Origin: Janthinobacterium sp. 61
GTDB lineage: Bacteria > Pseudomonadota > Gammaproteobacteria > Burkholderiales > Burkholderiaceae_D
Assembly: GCF_002846335.1 (NCBI RefSeq)
Contig: NZ_PJMQ01000001.1
Coordinates: 1,054,001 to 1,118,000, forward strand
Length of the DNA: 64,000 bases
Direction of reading: 5' to 3'
The notes under the pieces are model-generated. The model was not told the origin of the DNA, did no database searches, and saw only the letters and a program-made list of their open reading frames with translations. Numbering within the stretch: position 1 is the first letter of the stretch; every line of letters starts with the position of its first letter. Shown piece after piece: positions 42,607 through 51,661 of this stretch. Both the position numbers and the translations under genes were made by a program.

Positions 42607-45230
42607 ATGTTTCGCCGCTGGACGGCGAGACTGACCTGGTGTCGATGACGGTCATGCTGAACGGGCATGCCATGTCAGATGACTATGTAGTCGAATGCAT
42701 GCACGTCACGCGCGAGGTCAATCGCCTGGGCACGGCCCGCATCGTGCTCGCCGACGGCGATCCATCGATGGGGGGATTCAAGCTCAGTACGGCAGACACG
42801 CTGGCACCCGGCGTGATGGTGGAGGTCAGAATGGGCTACCACCAGAACACCAGCACCGTGTTCAAGGGCATCATCGTCAAGCACGGCGTGAGGATGGACC
42901 AGCAGGGCCGTTCGCAGCTGGTACTGACCTGCACCGACAGCGCCGTCAAACTGACGGCGGGCCGCAAGAGCGCCGTGTATCGCGGCCAGTTCGAGGCCGA
43001 TATCTGGCGGGCACTGCTGGAGGCGCAGGGGCTGACGCTGGTGCAGGGCGGGGCAGCCGGAACAGGGGAGGGTGCGGTGGCCGGACCGTCGGACCTAGTG
43101 CGCTATGACAGCAGCGACTGGGACTTCATGCTGGCCCGCGCCGAGGCTGGCGGCCTGGTGCTGCTGGTGGACGACACCGAGGTCGCCATCGGTGCGCCGG
43201 TGCATGCCGACAACGGCTGCGGGCTGCTACTCGCCTATGGCGTGTCGATGATCGCGTTCAATGCCGAGATCGATGCGCGCAACCAGCTCAGCGCGGTAAG
43301 TGCCGGCGAGGTGCCCGGCGCAGGCGTGCGCGGTACGGTGAGTTTCCAGGGCAACGCACTGGCGGTGCCGGGCAAGACCATCAAACTTGCCGGACTGGGT
43401 GGGCGCTTCGACGGCGACGTGTATATCGCCCGTGTGGAGCACACGCTGGAACAAGGTAACTGGGTGACCGAGGTCGCTTTCGGCCTGCCGCCGCGCTGCT
43501 TCGCCAGTGACGACGCGCAGGTGTATGCCCCGGCCGTGTTGGGCTTGCAGGTTGGCAGCGTGCAGCAGATCGAAGCCGCCCCCCAGGGCCAGTTGCGCGT
43601 CCGTGTCAGCTTGCCCATGCTTGACGCCGAAGACAAAGGCGTGTGGGCACGGCTGGGCACGCCATACGCGACGGACCAGGGCGGGTTGACGGTATTGCCG
43701 GAGGATGTCAGGAAGATCACCACCATCAGCACGCCGGGCGGCCATACGCTGGTGCAGGATGATGACGGCCAGTCAAACACCATCACCGACTCGGATGCGA
43801 AGATGGTGGCCATGTCGAAGGAGGGCGTGGTCCAGTGCAGCAAGACCCGGCTGCCCCTCAGCGCCGACGGGGACAGCGAGATCACGGCCGCCAGGGCGCT
43901 GGAGGCCGAGCTGGCTTGGCTGGATGGCGTCATCGCGTCGTCGATGGCGCATCATTTCCAGTGCGCCGACGCTCCTTGCATGCTGGAGCCGCCCACCTTG
44001 CCGGCGCACGCGCCGTATGCCTTGGCGTTGCACAAATGGGGGCTGAGTGCCGAGGAGCGGCTGGTGCTGATACTCGCGCTGGCGCCGCATGTGCGTCCGC
44101 AGGCGCTGGACAGTTTTCTGATTCGCAACGCCAGCCTGGATTTGCCGTTCAGCGAATTCGGCGGGCAGGGCGGTAGCCACCGGGGCTTCTGGCCGACAGC
44201 CGAGACCGCGTCATTTCTGCTGGCCGGCGACCGGCTGGCGGCACGCGTGGCCACGCAGCGCCTGTTCGGCGCCGGCGCGCCGCTGCGCAGGCTGGGCTTG
44301 CTGGCCTGGGATGAGTGGCCAGCCGACGGCGCTGCGCCCCGGGCCCTGTTCAATCACCCGCTGACACTGGGACGCGATGCGCTGTCGTTGCTGGTCACCG
44401 GAGAGTCTTGGCAGCCCGACTATGACGGCGACTTTCCGGCCCGGCGCCTCAGTACCACCTTGGACTGGGACCAACTGGTGCTGGCGCCGCAGCTGCAGGA
44501 CCAGGTGGACGAAATCCGCGCCTGGATCGAACACCGCGACACGCTGCTGCGTGGCTGGGGATTGGAGCGGCGCATCCAGCCGGGCTTCCGCAGCCTGTTT
44601 TATGGCCCGCCCGGCACCGGCAAGTCGCTCACCGCCGCGCTGCTGGGCAAGCAGAGCGGCTTGCCGGTGTACCGCATCGACCTGTCGATGGTGGTGTCGA
44701 AGTATGTCGGCGAGACGGAGAAAAACCTGGCGCGCGTGTTTGAACAGGCCGAGCAGCAAGACTGGATCTTGTTCTTCGACGCGGCTGATGCACTGTTCGG
44801 CAAGCGCAGCGGCGGCTCCGGCGTCAACGGCCGCTACGCCAGCGAGGACGCTGCCCGCCTGTTGCAGCGGATAGAGGATTACCCAGGCGTGGCCATTCTG
44901 GCGACTAATCTCAAGGACGATATCGACGAGGCCTACGCGCGGCGCTTCCAGTCGATGCTGCATTTCCCGATGCCGGACCGCGCCGAGCGCCTGCGGCTAT
45001 GGCAGGACGCCTTTGCGCCGCCGTGCCGGTTGGCGCCGGACTGCGTGCTCGATGTGCTGGCCGATGAATTTGAACTGAGCGGCGGCGCCATCATCAACGT
45101 GCTGCGCTACGCGGCGTTGGCTTGCCTACGACGCGGCAGCGAGGAGATCGGCATGGACGACGTACGCCAGGGCGTGCGGCGCGCGTTGCGCCAAGACGCT
45201 TGCCTTCCCCTTCTGGAGAAACGATGTTAG
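42603..45230 (+). CDS. VgrG-like spike fused to AAA+ ATPase (Walker B Glu lost)
   Basis: This 875-residue protein starts at the ATG overlapping the tube stop. Residues 1-~410 are a VgrG/Afp8-type spike (DYVVECMHVTREVNRLGTARI, FKGIIVKHGV, OB-fold end TTISTPGGHTLVQDDDGQS). The beta-helical tip is cut short and the frame passes into a full eCIS-type AAA+ protein (~425-875): HKWGLSAEERLVLILALAPH, Walker A GPPGTGKS (668-675), sensor ATN, arginine finger region DEAYARR. Walker B reads FFDAADALFG; the usual FFDEADALFG glutamate is Ala727 (GCG, 44781-44783). It would bind but scarcely hydrolyse ATP. Baseplate, tape and cap genes are missing. Confidence 0.9.
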   Translation: MNVSPLDGETDLVSMTVMLNGHAMSDDYVVECMHVTREVNRLGTARIVLADGDPSMGGFKLSTADTLAPGVMVEVRMGYHQNTSTVFKGIIVKHGVRMDQQGRSQLVLTCTDSAVKLTAGRKSAVYRGQFEADIWRALLEAQGLTLVQGGAAGTGEGAVAGPSDLVRYDSSDWDFMLARAEAGGLVLLVDDTEVAIGAPVHADNGCGLLLAYGVSMIAFNAEIDARNQLSAVSAGEVPGAGVRGTVSFQGNALAVPGKTIKLAGLGGRFDGDVYIARVEHTLEQGNWVTEVAFGLPPRCFASDDAQVYAPAVLGLQVGSVQQIEAAPQGQLRVRVSLPMLDAEDKGVWARLGTPYATDQGGLTVLPEDVRKITTISTPGGHTLVQDDDGQSNTITDSDAKMVAMSKEGVVQCSKTRLPLSADGDSEITAARALEAELAWLDGVIASSMAHHFQCADAPCMLEPPTLPAHAPYALALHKWGLSAEERLVLILALAPHVRPQALDSFLIRNASLDLPFSEFGGQGGSHRGFWPTAETASFLLAGDRLAARVATQRLFGAGAPLRRLGLLAWDEWPADGAAPRALFNHPLTLGRDALSLLVTGESWQPDYDGDFPARRLSTTLDWDQLVLAPQLQDQVDEIRAWIEHRDTLLRGWGLERRIQPGFRSLFYGPPGTGKSLTAALLGKQSGLPVYRIDLSMVVSKYVGETEKNLARVFEQAEQQDWILFFDAADALFGKRSGGSGVNGRYASEDAARLLQRIEDYPGVAILATNLKDDIDEAYARRFQSMLHFPMPDRAERLRLWQDAFAPPCRLAPDCVLDVLADEFELSGGAIINVLRYAALACLRRGSEEIGMDDVRQGVRRALRQDACLPLLEKRC

Positions 45231-45292
45231 GGCAGAGCGTTTCCTGAACTCTCCAACGGCAGTCGCAAAACTGCCGGCGATACCTGCATCGA

Positions 45293-45829
45293 CTACTCTG
45301 TCGTCTGCCCCAGGCTGACCAGGCGAGCCAGCGTCTCCTGTGCGTTCATTGACTTGGCCAAGGAAACGGCAGTCATGCCGCGGCTGTCCACGGCATCGAT
45401 GCGCGCGCCGTGCTGCAGCAGCAGGTCGAAGATGGCCAGGCGGTTGAACATGGCAGCCATCATCAACGGTGTCTTGCCGTCCGGGCTGGCGCCTTCCACG
45501 CTGGCGCCGTGCTGCAGCAGCAGTTCGGCGATCTTCAGATAGCCCTTGTAGGCCACGCCGGCCAGCGGCGTCTGGCCCTGGTCGTTGGGCACGTTGGCGT
45601 CGGCGCCCGCTTCGAGCAGCAGGCGCGACGTTTCCAAGTGGCCGAGGTAGCTGGCCAGCATGATCAGGCTGTCGCCTTTTTCGTTGCGGAAGTTCACTGG
45701 CACGCCGTGGGCGAGCATGACGCCCAGTTGCTGCGTGTCGCCTTCGCGCACCAGGGCGAACAGGCCCTGGATGAATTCCAGCGTTTCGGCATCCATCGTT
45801 GCCGGGATTTTTCGTGCATCGGTGTTCAT
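45293..45829 (-). CDS. Ankyrin-repeat protein
   Basis: The 178-residue protein starts at MNTDARKIPATMDAETLEF. After a helical cap it has about four ankyrin repeats (GDSLIMLASYLGHLETSRLLLEAGADANVPND, GQTPLAGVAYKGYLKIAELLLQHGASV, and GKTPLMMAAMFNRLAIFDLLLQHGARIDAVD in parts). It has no signal peptide. It is convergent with the spike-ATPase gene, 62 bases away, and probably unrelated to it in function. Confidence 0.88.
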   Translation of the reverse strand: MNTDARKIPATMDAETLEFIQGLFALVREGDTQQLGVMLAHGVPVNFRNEKGDSLIMLASYLGHLETSRLLLEAGADANVPNDQGQTPLAGVAYKGYLKIAELLLQHGASVEGASPDGKTPLMMAAMFNRLAIFDLLLQHGARIDAVDSRGMTAVSLAKSMNAQETLARLVSLGQTTE

Positions 45830-45868
45830 CGTATGTTTTCCGCAAAGGTGGGTCATGCCTGTAGTCTA

Positions 45869-47083
45869 CTATGTGGCTGGCGCCAGCGCCTTTTGCCGCG
45901 AGGCCAGCGCAGCGCCGATGAAAAGGGCGATGGCCGAGGCGATCAGCCCCCGCTCCAGGCCGGCGGGCCCGTCGGCGATCCAGCCGACCACGATGGGGCC
46001 GACGATCTGGCCCAGCGCGAATACCGTCGTGTAAGCGCTGATGCCGGCCGTCCAGGATTGCTGCGGAAGGTTATGCCGCACCAGGGCCGTGGTCGACGCC
46101 ACCACCGACAGGAACACGGCGCCGAAGACCAGTCCGGACAGGAACACGACGGGGACAAAGCTGGTTAGCGCAGGCAGGATGGTGACCACGCCCAGCACGC
46201 CATTCAATATAGCCAGCGATTCGCCGCCCCTGTAGCGGTCCAGCATGCGTGCCCAGATGCGCGACGACGCCACCACCGCCAGGCCCAATACCGTGTAGAA
46301 CACGGTGATCAAGGCAGGCGGCATGCCTTGCTGCTTGAGCAGGGCGATGACGAAGGTCATGTAGCCGATGTAGCCGACGCCGAACATGAAGTAGCCGGCC
46401 AGGCTGGGGAAAAAGTCGCGCCAGGCGAAGCGCAGCGGCGTGTCGAGGGTGCGTGGCGCTTCGCCGATGGCTTTCGCCGGCAGGGCCATGATGGCAGTGG
46501 CGGCCAGGCAGGCGATGCCCAGTGCCAGCCATGGCCATTGCCAGGCATGCGCGGCGCCATGCTCCTGTGCAGATGTCAACGCGGCCGGCACCAGCAAGGC
46601 CGACAGCGCGATGCCGAAACCCGTGCCGCCGTAGTACAGGCCGATATAGAAGCCGGCGCGCTGGCTGTGCATGGAACCGAGGCGCGCCGCCAGCACGCCA
46701 CCGGCGATGAACATGAAGGCGCTGGCCACGCCCGCACACACACGCTGCAGGAACAGGGTAGTCGTATCGCTGACGAGGCCCGACATCAGCATGAAGATGC
46801 TGGCCAGCACGGAGCCGGCGATCAGCAAGCGCCACACGCCCAGGCGGCGCATCAGCGCTGGCGTGGCCAGGGCACCGAGAAAATAGCCGAGCGCATTGAA
46901 GGTGTTCATGGCGCCGGCCAGCAGGTAGGACCAGCCCAGGTCGGCACGCATGGGCGGCAGCAGCAAGCCATAGGAAAAACGCGACAGGCCCAGGGCCACG
47001 GCGGCACCCAGCGAGAGTGCCAGCGCCGTGGCCAGCGGATGGGAGGGGGAATGATCGTGTGACGGCATGGCCTGGTGACCCAT
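45869..47083 (-). CDS. YbfB/YjiJ-family MFS transporter
   Basis: The 404-residue protein shows about 12 membrane helices, with GLSRFSYGLLLPPMRADLGWSY at the first, the pattern typical of the YbfB/YjiJ group, and a central loop near residue 205 (GEAPRTLDTPL). An alternative start five codons in (MPSHDHSPSH) is possible. The substrate is unknown. It stands alone next to the ankyrin gene. Confidence 0.88.
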   Translation of the reverse strand: MGHQAMPSHDHSPSHPLATALALSLGAAVALGLSRFSYGLLLPPMRADLGWSYLLAGAMNTFNALGYFLGALATPALMRRLGVWRLLIAGSVLASIFMLMSGLVSDTTTLFLQRVCAGVASAFMFIAGGVLAARLGSMHSQRAGFYIGLYYGGTGFGIALSALLVPAALTSAQEHGAAHAWQWPWLALGIACLAATAIMALPAKAIGEAPRTLDTPLRFAWRDFFPSLAGYFMFGVGYIGYMTFVIALLKQQGMPPALITVFYTVLGLAVVASSRIWARMLDRYRGGESLAILNGVLGVVTILPALTSFVPVVFLSGLVFGAVFLSVVASTTALVRHNLPQQSWTAGISAYTTVFALGQIVGPIVVGWIADGPAGLERGLIASAIALFIGAALASRQKALAPAT

Positions 47084-47374
47084 CTAGAGGAAAGCGTGCG
47101 GTGGAGTTGGCGCCGGGGCTGGGCGCGGTGCAAGGTCTGTCGGTCGCGGTGGCACTCACCATACGCCGTTTTTTACTGCCAAGTTAATGAATTGAGCTTG
47201 AGAAGTCAAGCATGCGCCGTAGCTGCATGGCACTGGCAATAAGGCAATCCTTTCCGCCTTTACTTTTGGAAAAGATTATGAAACACGCAATCCCATTTGA
47301 TTGCAAGCAGAAAATTAACTTTCTTGCAATTAATTTTGCAGCTTGCTCCTGATCCTCCATGGCATAAGGGCACT
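47084..47374. other. Gap without recognised gene
   Basis: No coding sequence or clear site is seen here. The segment around 47270-47340 is AT-richer than average and probably held the promoter of the broken csgG gene. Confidence 0.4.
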
Positions 47375-47790
47375 ATGAACAAGAACAAACCTGGCGCATT
47401 GTTGGCTGGCTGCGCTTCGGAGTCGTCGCAAGCCCTGGCTGTCCTCACGTTGGTCCACGCACCCTGAGCGCTGTCGGCAAGTTCGACAAGCGCGAGAATT
47501 TCATGCGCGCCATCTTTTCCGATGGCATTGACCGTCTGGGCAGCCAGTTGAAAACGTTTTTGATTGTGCACCTGCAGACGTCCAACCGTTTCAATGTGCT
47601 CAACCGCGATAACGTGGCCGAACTCAAGCAGGAAGCGCAGTTCAAGAAGGATGGCCAGAATATCAAGAGCGCAGATGTCGTCGTCACGGGCGACGTGACC
47701 GAATTCGGCCGCAAGGAAGTGGGCGACAAGCAATTGTTCGGCATCGTGGGCCGCGGCAGGACGCAAGTGCGCCAGCAAGCAGGCTGCTGA
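47375..47790 (+). pseudogene. csgG: csgG-like gene, frameshifted and truncated
   Basis: ATG 47375 gives MNKNKPGALLAGCASESSQALAV, a lipoprotein start, then the frame breaks near 47440. In another frame it resumes GPRTLSAVGKFDKRENFMRAIFSDGIDRLGSQLK, ..., VVTGDVTEFGRKEVGDKQLFGIVGRGRTQV, the CsgG/HfaB core. It then ends at a deletion junction near 47768. CsgG forms an outer-membrane secretion pore; this copy cannot. Confidence 0.75.
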
Positions 47791-48049
47791 TGACTATATG
47801 GCGTTCAAGGCGGCCAAGCCCCGTTCCATCGTGGTCTTGCCGCCGTTGAACAACTCGCCGGAAGTCAATGCCGGCAACAGCGTTTACGCGCAAGTGAGCT
47901 ATCAACTGGCCGAGGCAGGCTACTATGCGTCGCCGGTTGCCATGGTCGGTGAAACCTTCAAGCAGAACGGCTTGACGAACGCGGCCGATATCCACGGTGT
48001 CGATGCCAAGAAGCTCAACGAGATTTATGGCGCCGATGCGGGCCTGTAA
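47766..48049 (+). pseudogene. GNA1162/DUF799-family lipoprotein fragment
   Basis: The frame reads CASKQAADDYMAFKAAKPRSIVVLPPLNNSPEVNA, then GYYASPVAMVGETFKQNGLTNAADIHGVDAKKLNEIYGADAGL and a stop. This is the mature N-terminal part of a GNA1162-type lipoprotein starting at its lipid-anchored Cys; the signal peptide and C-terminus are gone. In intact loci csgG, a DUF4810 lipoprotein and GNA1162 are adjacent, so one deletion removed the middle. Confidence 0.7.
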
Positions 48050-48180
48050 ACTGCTGCACAGGCCCTGCATCTGCCAGGGCCTGTTGTGGGCAGTGGCATG
48101 CGAGCGACGCCGCATCGTTTGCAGTGACGACCAGTGCCAGAGGAAATCGCGGACTCGTCGTCCGGCGCTGCTTTTCTTGA

Positions 48181-48381
48181 GTCCGGGAAGAGCCTAAGAG
48201 AGAGCAAACGATATCTTGCCTGATTCTTGCCGTGCTAGGAATCTATGAGTATGAAAATGGCACAGCAGGAATTGGTATTGCGACTGCGGTCATCACAGAG
48301 TTCGCTCTAGCGGTAGTATTTTTCAATCTTTGGCGAAGTGACCGGACGCTGTTAGCGCGCATGCTGATCGGCCGTACATAA
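48181..48381 (+). pseudogene. 3' remnant of a small membrane protein
   Basis: A frame open after a TGA at 48178 reads KREQTISCLILAVLGIYEYENG, then IGIATAVITEFALAVVFFNLWRS and ends RMLIGRT. Two hydrophobic helices are visible but no start codon with SD. I read it as the C-terminal end of a membrane protein cut at the same scarred region. The rest of 48050-48571 shows no gene. Confidence 0.3.
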
Positions 48382-48571
48382 ATCTGACAGGATGTTAAAG
48401 GGTAAGCGCTGCCGTAGTCTGATATCGCCAGGAGCAGACCTATTGCGAGGCTACGCCTTAACTCGTCATGTAGTCGTTACATCGAATTCTCATTGTTCGT
48501 TGTTCGACTTCAGAGATAATCATCAGTAACCCCAGATTCAGCATCCTCCAAACGTAGCAAGAAAGGATTCA

Positions 48572-49300
48572 ATGCGCCGTCTCGTCACCTTAATTCCCCT
48601 GATGTTTTGCACTCCTATGGCCTTTGCTGCCGTACCAGTGAATATTCACGTTCCACCTAATGTACAAGCGTGCACTCGTGCGCAACCCTGTCCAGTTGCA
48701 ATCCTTAGCCCAGGATATGGGCTTTCCGGTTCAGACTACTCATTCGTCACACGAAATCTCAACCGAATGGGTTACTTGGTTGTCGCGTTGCAAGATAGCT
48801 CTGGCGGCATAGAGTTAGATCGAGACGCGCCGATTAGGAAGCAACTACAGGCGATGGCCCGCGTAGCTTCACGGTCGATCTCCACCGTGATCGACGGGAC
48901 CTCAGTCCGCTATCCTCAGTTCGATTGGCGACACTTGCTTCTCGTCGGGCACTCCCTTGGTGGCGACAGTTCGGCTCAGTTTTCCGCTGACAACCCGAGC
49001 CGCGTATCCAGCTTTATCAGCCTCGACAGCCGTCGGGTCGCGTTGCCCCGCTCAGCTGGTATCCACGTCCTGACAATTCGTGCCAGTGACACCACTGCCG
49101 ACCCCGGTGTACTGCCGAACAAGAAAGAGCGCGGCTACTACGGTACATGCGTGGTCCACATCAAAGGCTCGCGCCACAAGGATATGCAAGATGCTGGTAG
49201 TGAACAATTGAAGGCCAAAATTGTATCCGCTATCGATACTTTCCTCGCTCCAGCGCAGCACCCTAAATACGCTTGCGACCGAGACTCAAAGCTCGAATAA
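48572..49300 (+). CDS. Secreted alpha/beta hydrolase
   Basis: The 242-residue protein starts after AAGAAAGG and has a signal peptide (MRRLVTLIPLMFCTPMAFA). The mature part shows LSPGYGLSGSDYSF, the nucleophile elbow VGHSLGGDS, and a late His in GSRHKDMQDA, giving a plausible Ser-Asp-His triad of the chlorophyllase/PAF-acetylhydrolase-like group. The substrate is unknown. Its codon use is less GC-rich than the neighbours. Confidence 0.82.
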   Translation: MRRLVTLIPLMFCTPMAFAAVPVNIHVPPNVQACTRAQPCPVAILSPGYGLSGSDYSFVTRNLNRMGYLVVALQDSSGGIELDRDAPIRKQLQAMARVASRSISTVIDGTSVRYPQFDWRHLLLVGHSLGGDSSAQFSADNPSRVSSFISLDSRRVALPRSAGIHVLTIRASDTTADPGVLPNKKERGYYGTCVVHIKGSRHKDMQDAGSEQLKAKIVSAIDTFLAPAQHPKYACDRDSKLE

Positions 49301-49421
49301 TGTTCAGGCGATCATTTTGATATTGCAAAGTCCGCTAAGGGGTGGAACCTGCCGATGACTGCGACCGGCCAGGAGCGGACAGTCGGTAATTGACCAATCA
49401 AACTTTACTCAGAAAGTCAGC

Positions 49422-49844
49422 ATGTCTCACCTTGATCCTTTTGATGTTATTTCATGCACCGTTGATCTGGATGATCCGGCAGAGCACGGTGATGCTCAAC
49501 GCTTTATGGTTAACGCCCTGGCTCGGGTGATCGGATGTCTACCCGTTACCGCGCAATCTTCTGTTTTGGCTGCTAAACGATATCTTGAGGGCGCGGCAAC
49601 GGATAGCGAGGCCTTAGCTGTCCGGGCGAGGCTTTGGGAGGCCATCCGAGGACGCGATTTGTCGGATGACCCTGAGGTGTTGCGCATCAGAACCACGATT
49701 TGTGCGCTGCACGGCATGGACGCTGAAGCTCCTTACGACAAGTTGGAATACTTTCTGACGTCTTGGGAGCGCAGCGGCTTAAGCATGGTCGAGCTAGCTG
49801 GAGCGATGTTCGACACATACGGCGTTGTATATCACGACGCTTAA
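49422..49844 (+). CDS. Hypothetical acidic protein
   Basis: The 140-residue protein is soluble, acidic and helical (MSHLDPFDVISCTVDLDDPAEH, then RFMVNALARVIGCLPV and a C-terminal WERSGLSMVELAGAMFDTYG). It matches nothing I can name. Its position in a small-gene cluster with lower GC suggests an immunity-type accessory gene, but no toxin is visible beside it. Confidence 0.55.
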   Translation: MSHLDPFDVISCTVDLDDPAEHGDAQRFMVNALARVIGCLPVTAQSSVLAAKRYLEGAATDSEALAVRARLWEAIRGRDLSDDPEVLRIRTTICALHGMDAEAPYDKLEYFLTSWERSGLSMVELAGAMFDTYGVVYHDA

Positions 49845-49860
49845 TCGGCTGCGGTGACAT

Positions 49861-50058
49861 ATGTCGAATGCGCCAGAACTATGTCTCTATGTCTGCTTCG
49901 AGGCGGAGCCTGGCAACGATGGCAACCGGCCCAGCGGACTTAAGTACTGCATGAAAATTGATAAATATTTGATCACACGACTGCCAAAGAACGGTAAGGA
50001 TGTGGACGCTGCCAAAGAACTGTTGGCCTTAGAGCAAGATGTCCATTCGGGGCGATAG
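49861..50058 (+). CDS. Small hypothetical protein or fragment
   Basis: A 65-residue frame ends MKIDKYLITRLPKNGKDVDAAKELLALEQDVHSGR (in part from ATG 49951). No SD is convincing at either start. The C-terminal part looks protein-like; it may be a remnant of a longer gene. Confidence 0.3.
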   Translation: MSNAPELCLYVCFEAEPGNDGNRPSGLKYCMKIDKYLITRLPKNGKDVDAAKELLALEQDVHSGR

Positions 50059-50163
50059 TGGTCGTTTTGCGAGGCTACTTTGAGCCGAGCTGCTCGAAAG
50101 CAGAGGCTCGCTAACCCTGTCGCCCCTGTTGAATGTCCGCTTAGTTTATTTAAGGAAGAATTG

Positions 50164-50493
50164 ATGTCAAAAATATCTATATCGCTCGCAATGCCAAGTA
50201 ATAATTTGGATGCTGTGAAATTGATTCATAAGGTAACGGGGTTGCCACTTGGTGTGGCAAAAGAAAAGATTTTGATGGGTGAAAAGGGAGTATTTTATTC
50301 TGCTGAATTATTCCTTAATGATCACGTCACTAGGGACAAAGAAATTAGAGCACTAATCCATGGACTTCATGAAATTGGTCTCGATTTGTATATTGCTGAA
50401 ATACCTTATGATCAAGATTGGGATGCTGCAGTTGATATCGGTCGTATAGATGAAGAAATATTGGAGAATATGTTGGATAGCGCATACGATTAG
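50164..50493 (+). CDS. Low-GC hypothetical with L7/L12-C-terminal-like core
   Basis: ATG 50164 follows AAGGAAG. The 109-residue protein contains NNLDAVKLIHKVTGLPLGVAKEKI, which recalls the KIxVIKxVRxxTGLGLKEAK pattern of the ribosomal L7/L12 C-terminal fold, followed by an acidic C-terminus (IDEEILENMLDSAYD). Its DNA is strikingly AT-rich compared with flanks, a sign of horizontal origin. Proteins like this can be immunity proteins, but function is not shown. Confidence 0.6.
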   Translation: MSKISISLAMPSNNLDAVKLIHKVTGLPLGVAKEKILMGEKGVFYSAELFLNDHVTRDKEIRALIHGLHEIGLDLYIAEIPYDQDWDAAVDIGRIDEEILENMLDSAYD

Positions 50494-50603
50494 AAAAGGA
50501 ACAAGAAGGCCGGCCCTGTGGCTCCTGCGGGAATATGCGTCAGGGGAGCTTCCGCTTTGGGGTGCAGACGGTCGCCTGACGTGATGTGTCAGCTCAAGTC
50601 TGA

Positions 50604-50969
50604 GCTACTGCAATTCAGGTCAGCTTCAACGTGGTATCGGAAGAGATGCGGGACAAGACCGCGCTGGTCTTCCTGAAACCGCAGAACCCGCAGAGCAAAT
50701 GCCAGATCCATGCCTGGCAAGTGTTGACGGGCGTGCCTGACACCACCAAATCTTTCGTCTACCCCCATATCCAATTCGACGGCAACTGCTACGTCGTCGC
50801 CAGACCCGTCGGGCCATGCAATATGTCGATGCGCACTCGGCCACGATGCAGAGCGTGGCGCCGGTCCCGGCCGGCGTCAGTTGGCAGCGGCGACAATGCC
50901 TGCGTACCGGGTCACTTGCTTGCTGACCTGGCAGGCGGCAGCCGGCTTCTCCCAGCCGCGTTAAGATAG
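50604..50969 (+). pseudogene. Remnant coding fragment, unknown
   Basis: A frame open from 50604 reads VSFNVVSEEMRDKTALVFL, CQIHAWQVLTGVPDTTKSF and VYPHIQFDGNCYVVARPVG, which looks like real protein, then becomes unlike protein. There is no start codon with SD. I read it as an internal fragment of a lost gene. The rest of 50494-50998 has no gene except the promoter region of the next regulator. Confidence 0.3.
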
Positions 50970-50998
50970 CGGTATTTTCAAGACTGTGAGGGGCCTGC

Positions 50999-51661
50999 GT
51001 GCGCGTGTTACTGGTGGAGGATGATCCGATGATCGGGGAAAGCCTGGTCGAGGGCTTGCGCGGTGAGTGCTATGCCGTGGACTGGGTGCGCGATGGCCAC
51101 GATGCGGAGCTGGCGCTGGCCGGTTTCGCCTACGATTTGATGCTGCTGGACCTGGGCTTGCCCGGCAAGGAGGGCATGGAGGTGTTGCGCGCCATGCGTG
51201 CGCGGGGCGCCGAATTGCCCGTGCTGATCATCACGGCGCGCGATGGCACGCCGGCACGCGTCGATGGACTCGACAGCGGCGCAGATGACTACCTGATAAA
51301 ACCGTTCGACCTCGATGAATTGCTGGCGCGCATACGCGCGCTGCTGCGCCGCAGGGTCAGCCGTTCGCGCTCCGTCATTGAACATGGCGCGCTGACCCTG
51401 GACCTGGCCAGCCACGACGTCACTTATGAAGGTGCACAGATCAAGCTGCCGCCGCGCGAGTTTTCCGTGCTGCGCGCTTTGCTTGACCATCCGGGCAAGG
51501 TGGTGTCGAAGCGCCAGCTGAGCGAAAAGCTGTACGGCTGGGATAGCGAAGTGGAAAGCAATACCGTTGACGTGTATGTCTACCAGCTGCGCAAGAAGCT
51601 GGGCGCGGACAGCATCCAGACCGTGCGCGGCGTGGGCTACAAGATGCGGGTAGTAGCTTGA
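50999..51661 (+). CDS. OmpR/QseB-family response regulator
   Basis: GTG starts the 220-residue protein (MRVLLVEDDPMIGESLVEGL). The receiver has phospho-acceptor Asp51 (LLDLGLPGKEG) and YLIKPF; the winged-helix output domain ends SNTVDVYVYQLRKKLG and TVRGVGYKM. It overlaps the sensor kinase start (TGATG type). The target genes are not evident. Confidence 0.93.
   Translation: MRVLLVEDDPMIGESLVEGLRGECYAVDWVRDGHDAELALAGFAYDLMLLDLGLPGKEGMEVLRAMRARGAELPVLIITARDGTPARVDGLDSGADDYLIKPFDLDELLARIRALLRRRVSRSRSVIEHGALTLDLASHDVTYEGAQIKLPPREFSVLRALLDHPGKVVSKRQLSEKLYGWDSEVESNTVDVYVYQLRKKLGADSIQTVRGVGYKMRVVA

Noticed and set aside
42603..43830. Type VI secretion VgrG
   Set aside because: The spike follows a gp19-type tube and a phage-like sheath and is joined to an eCIS-type AAA+ protein. 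No Tss genes are present, so a T6SS reading does not fit.
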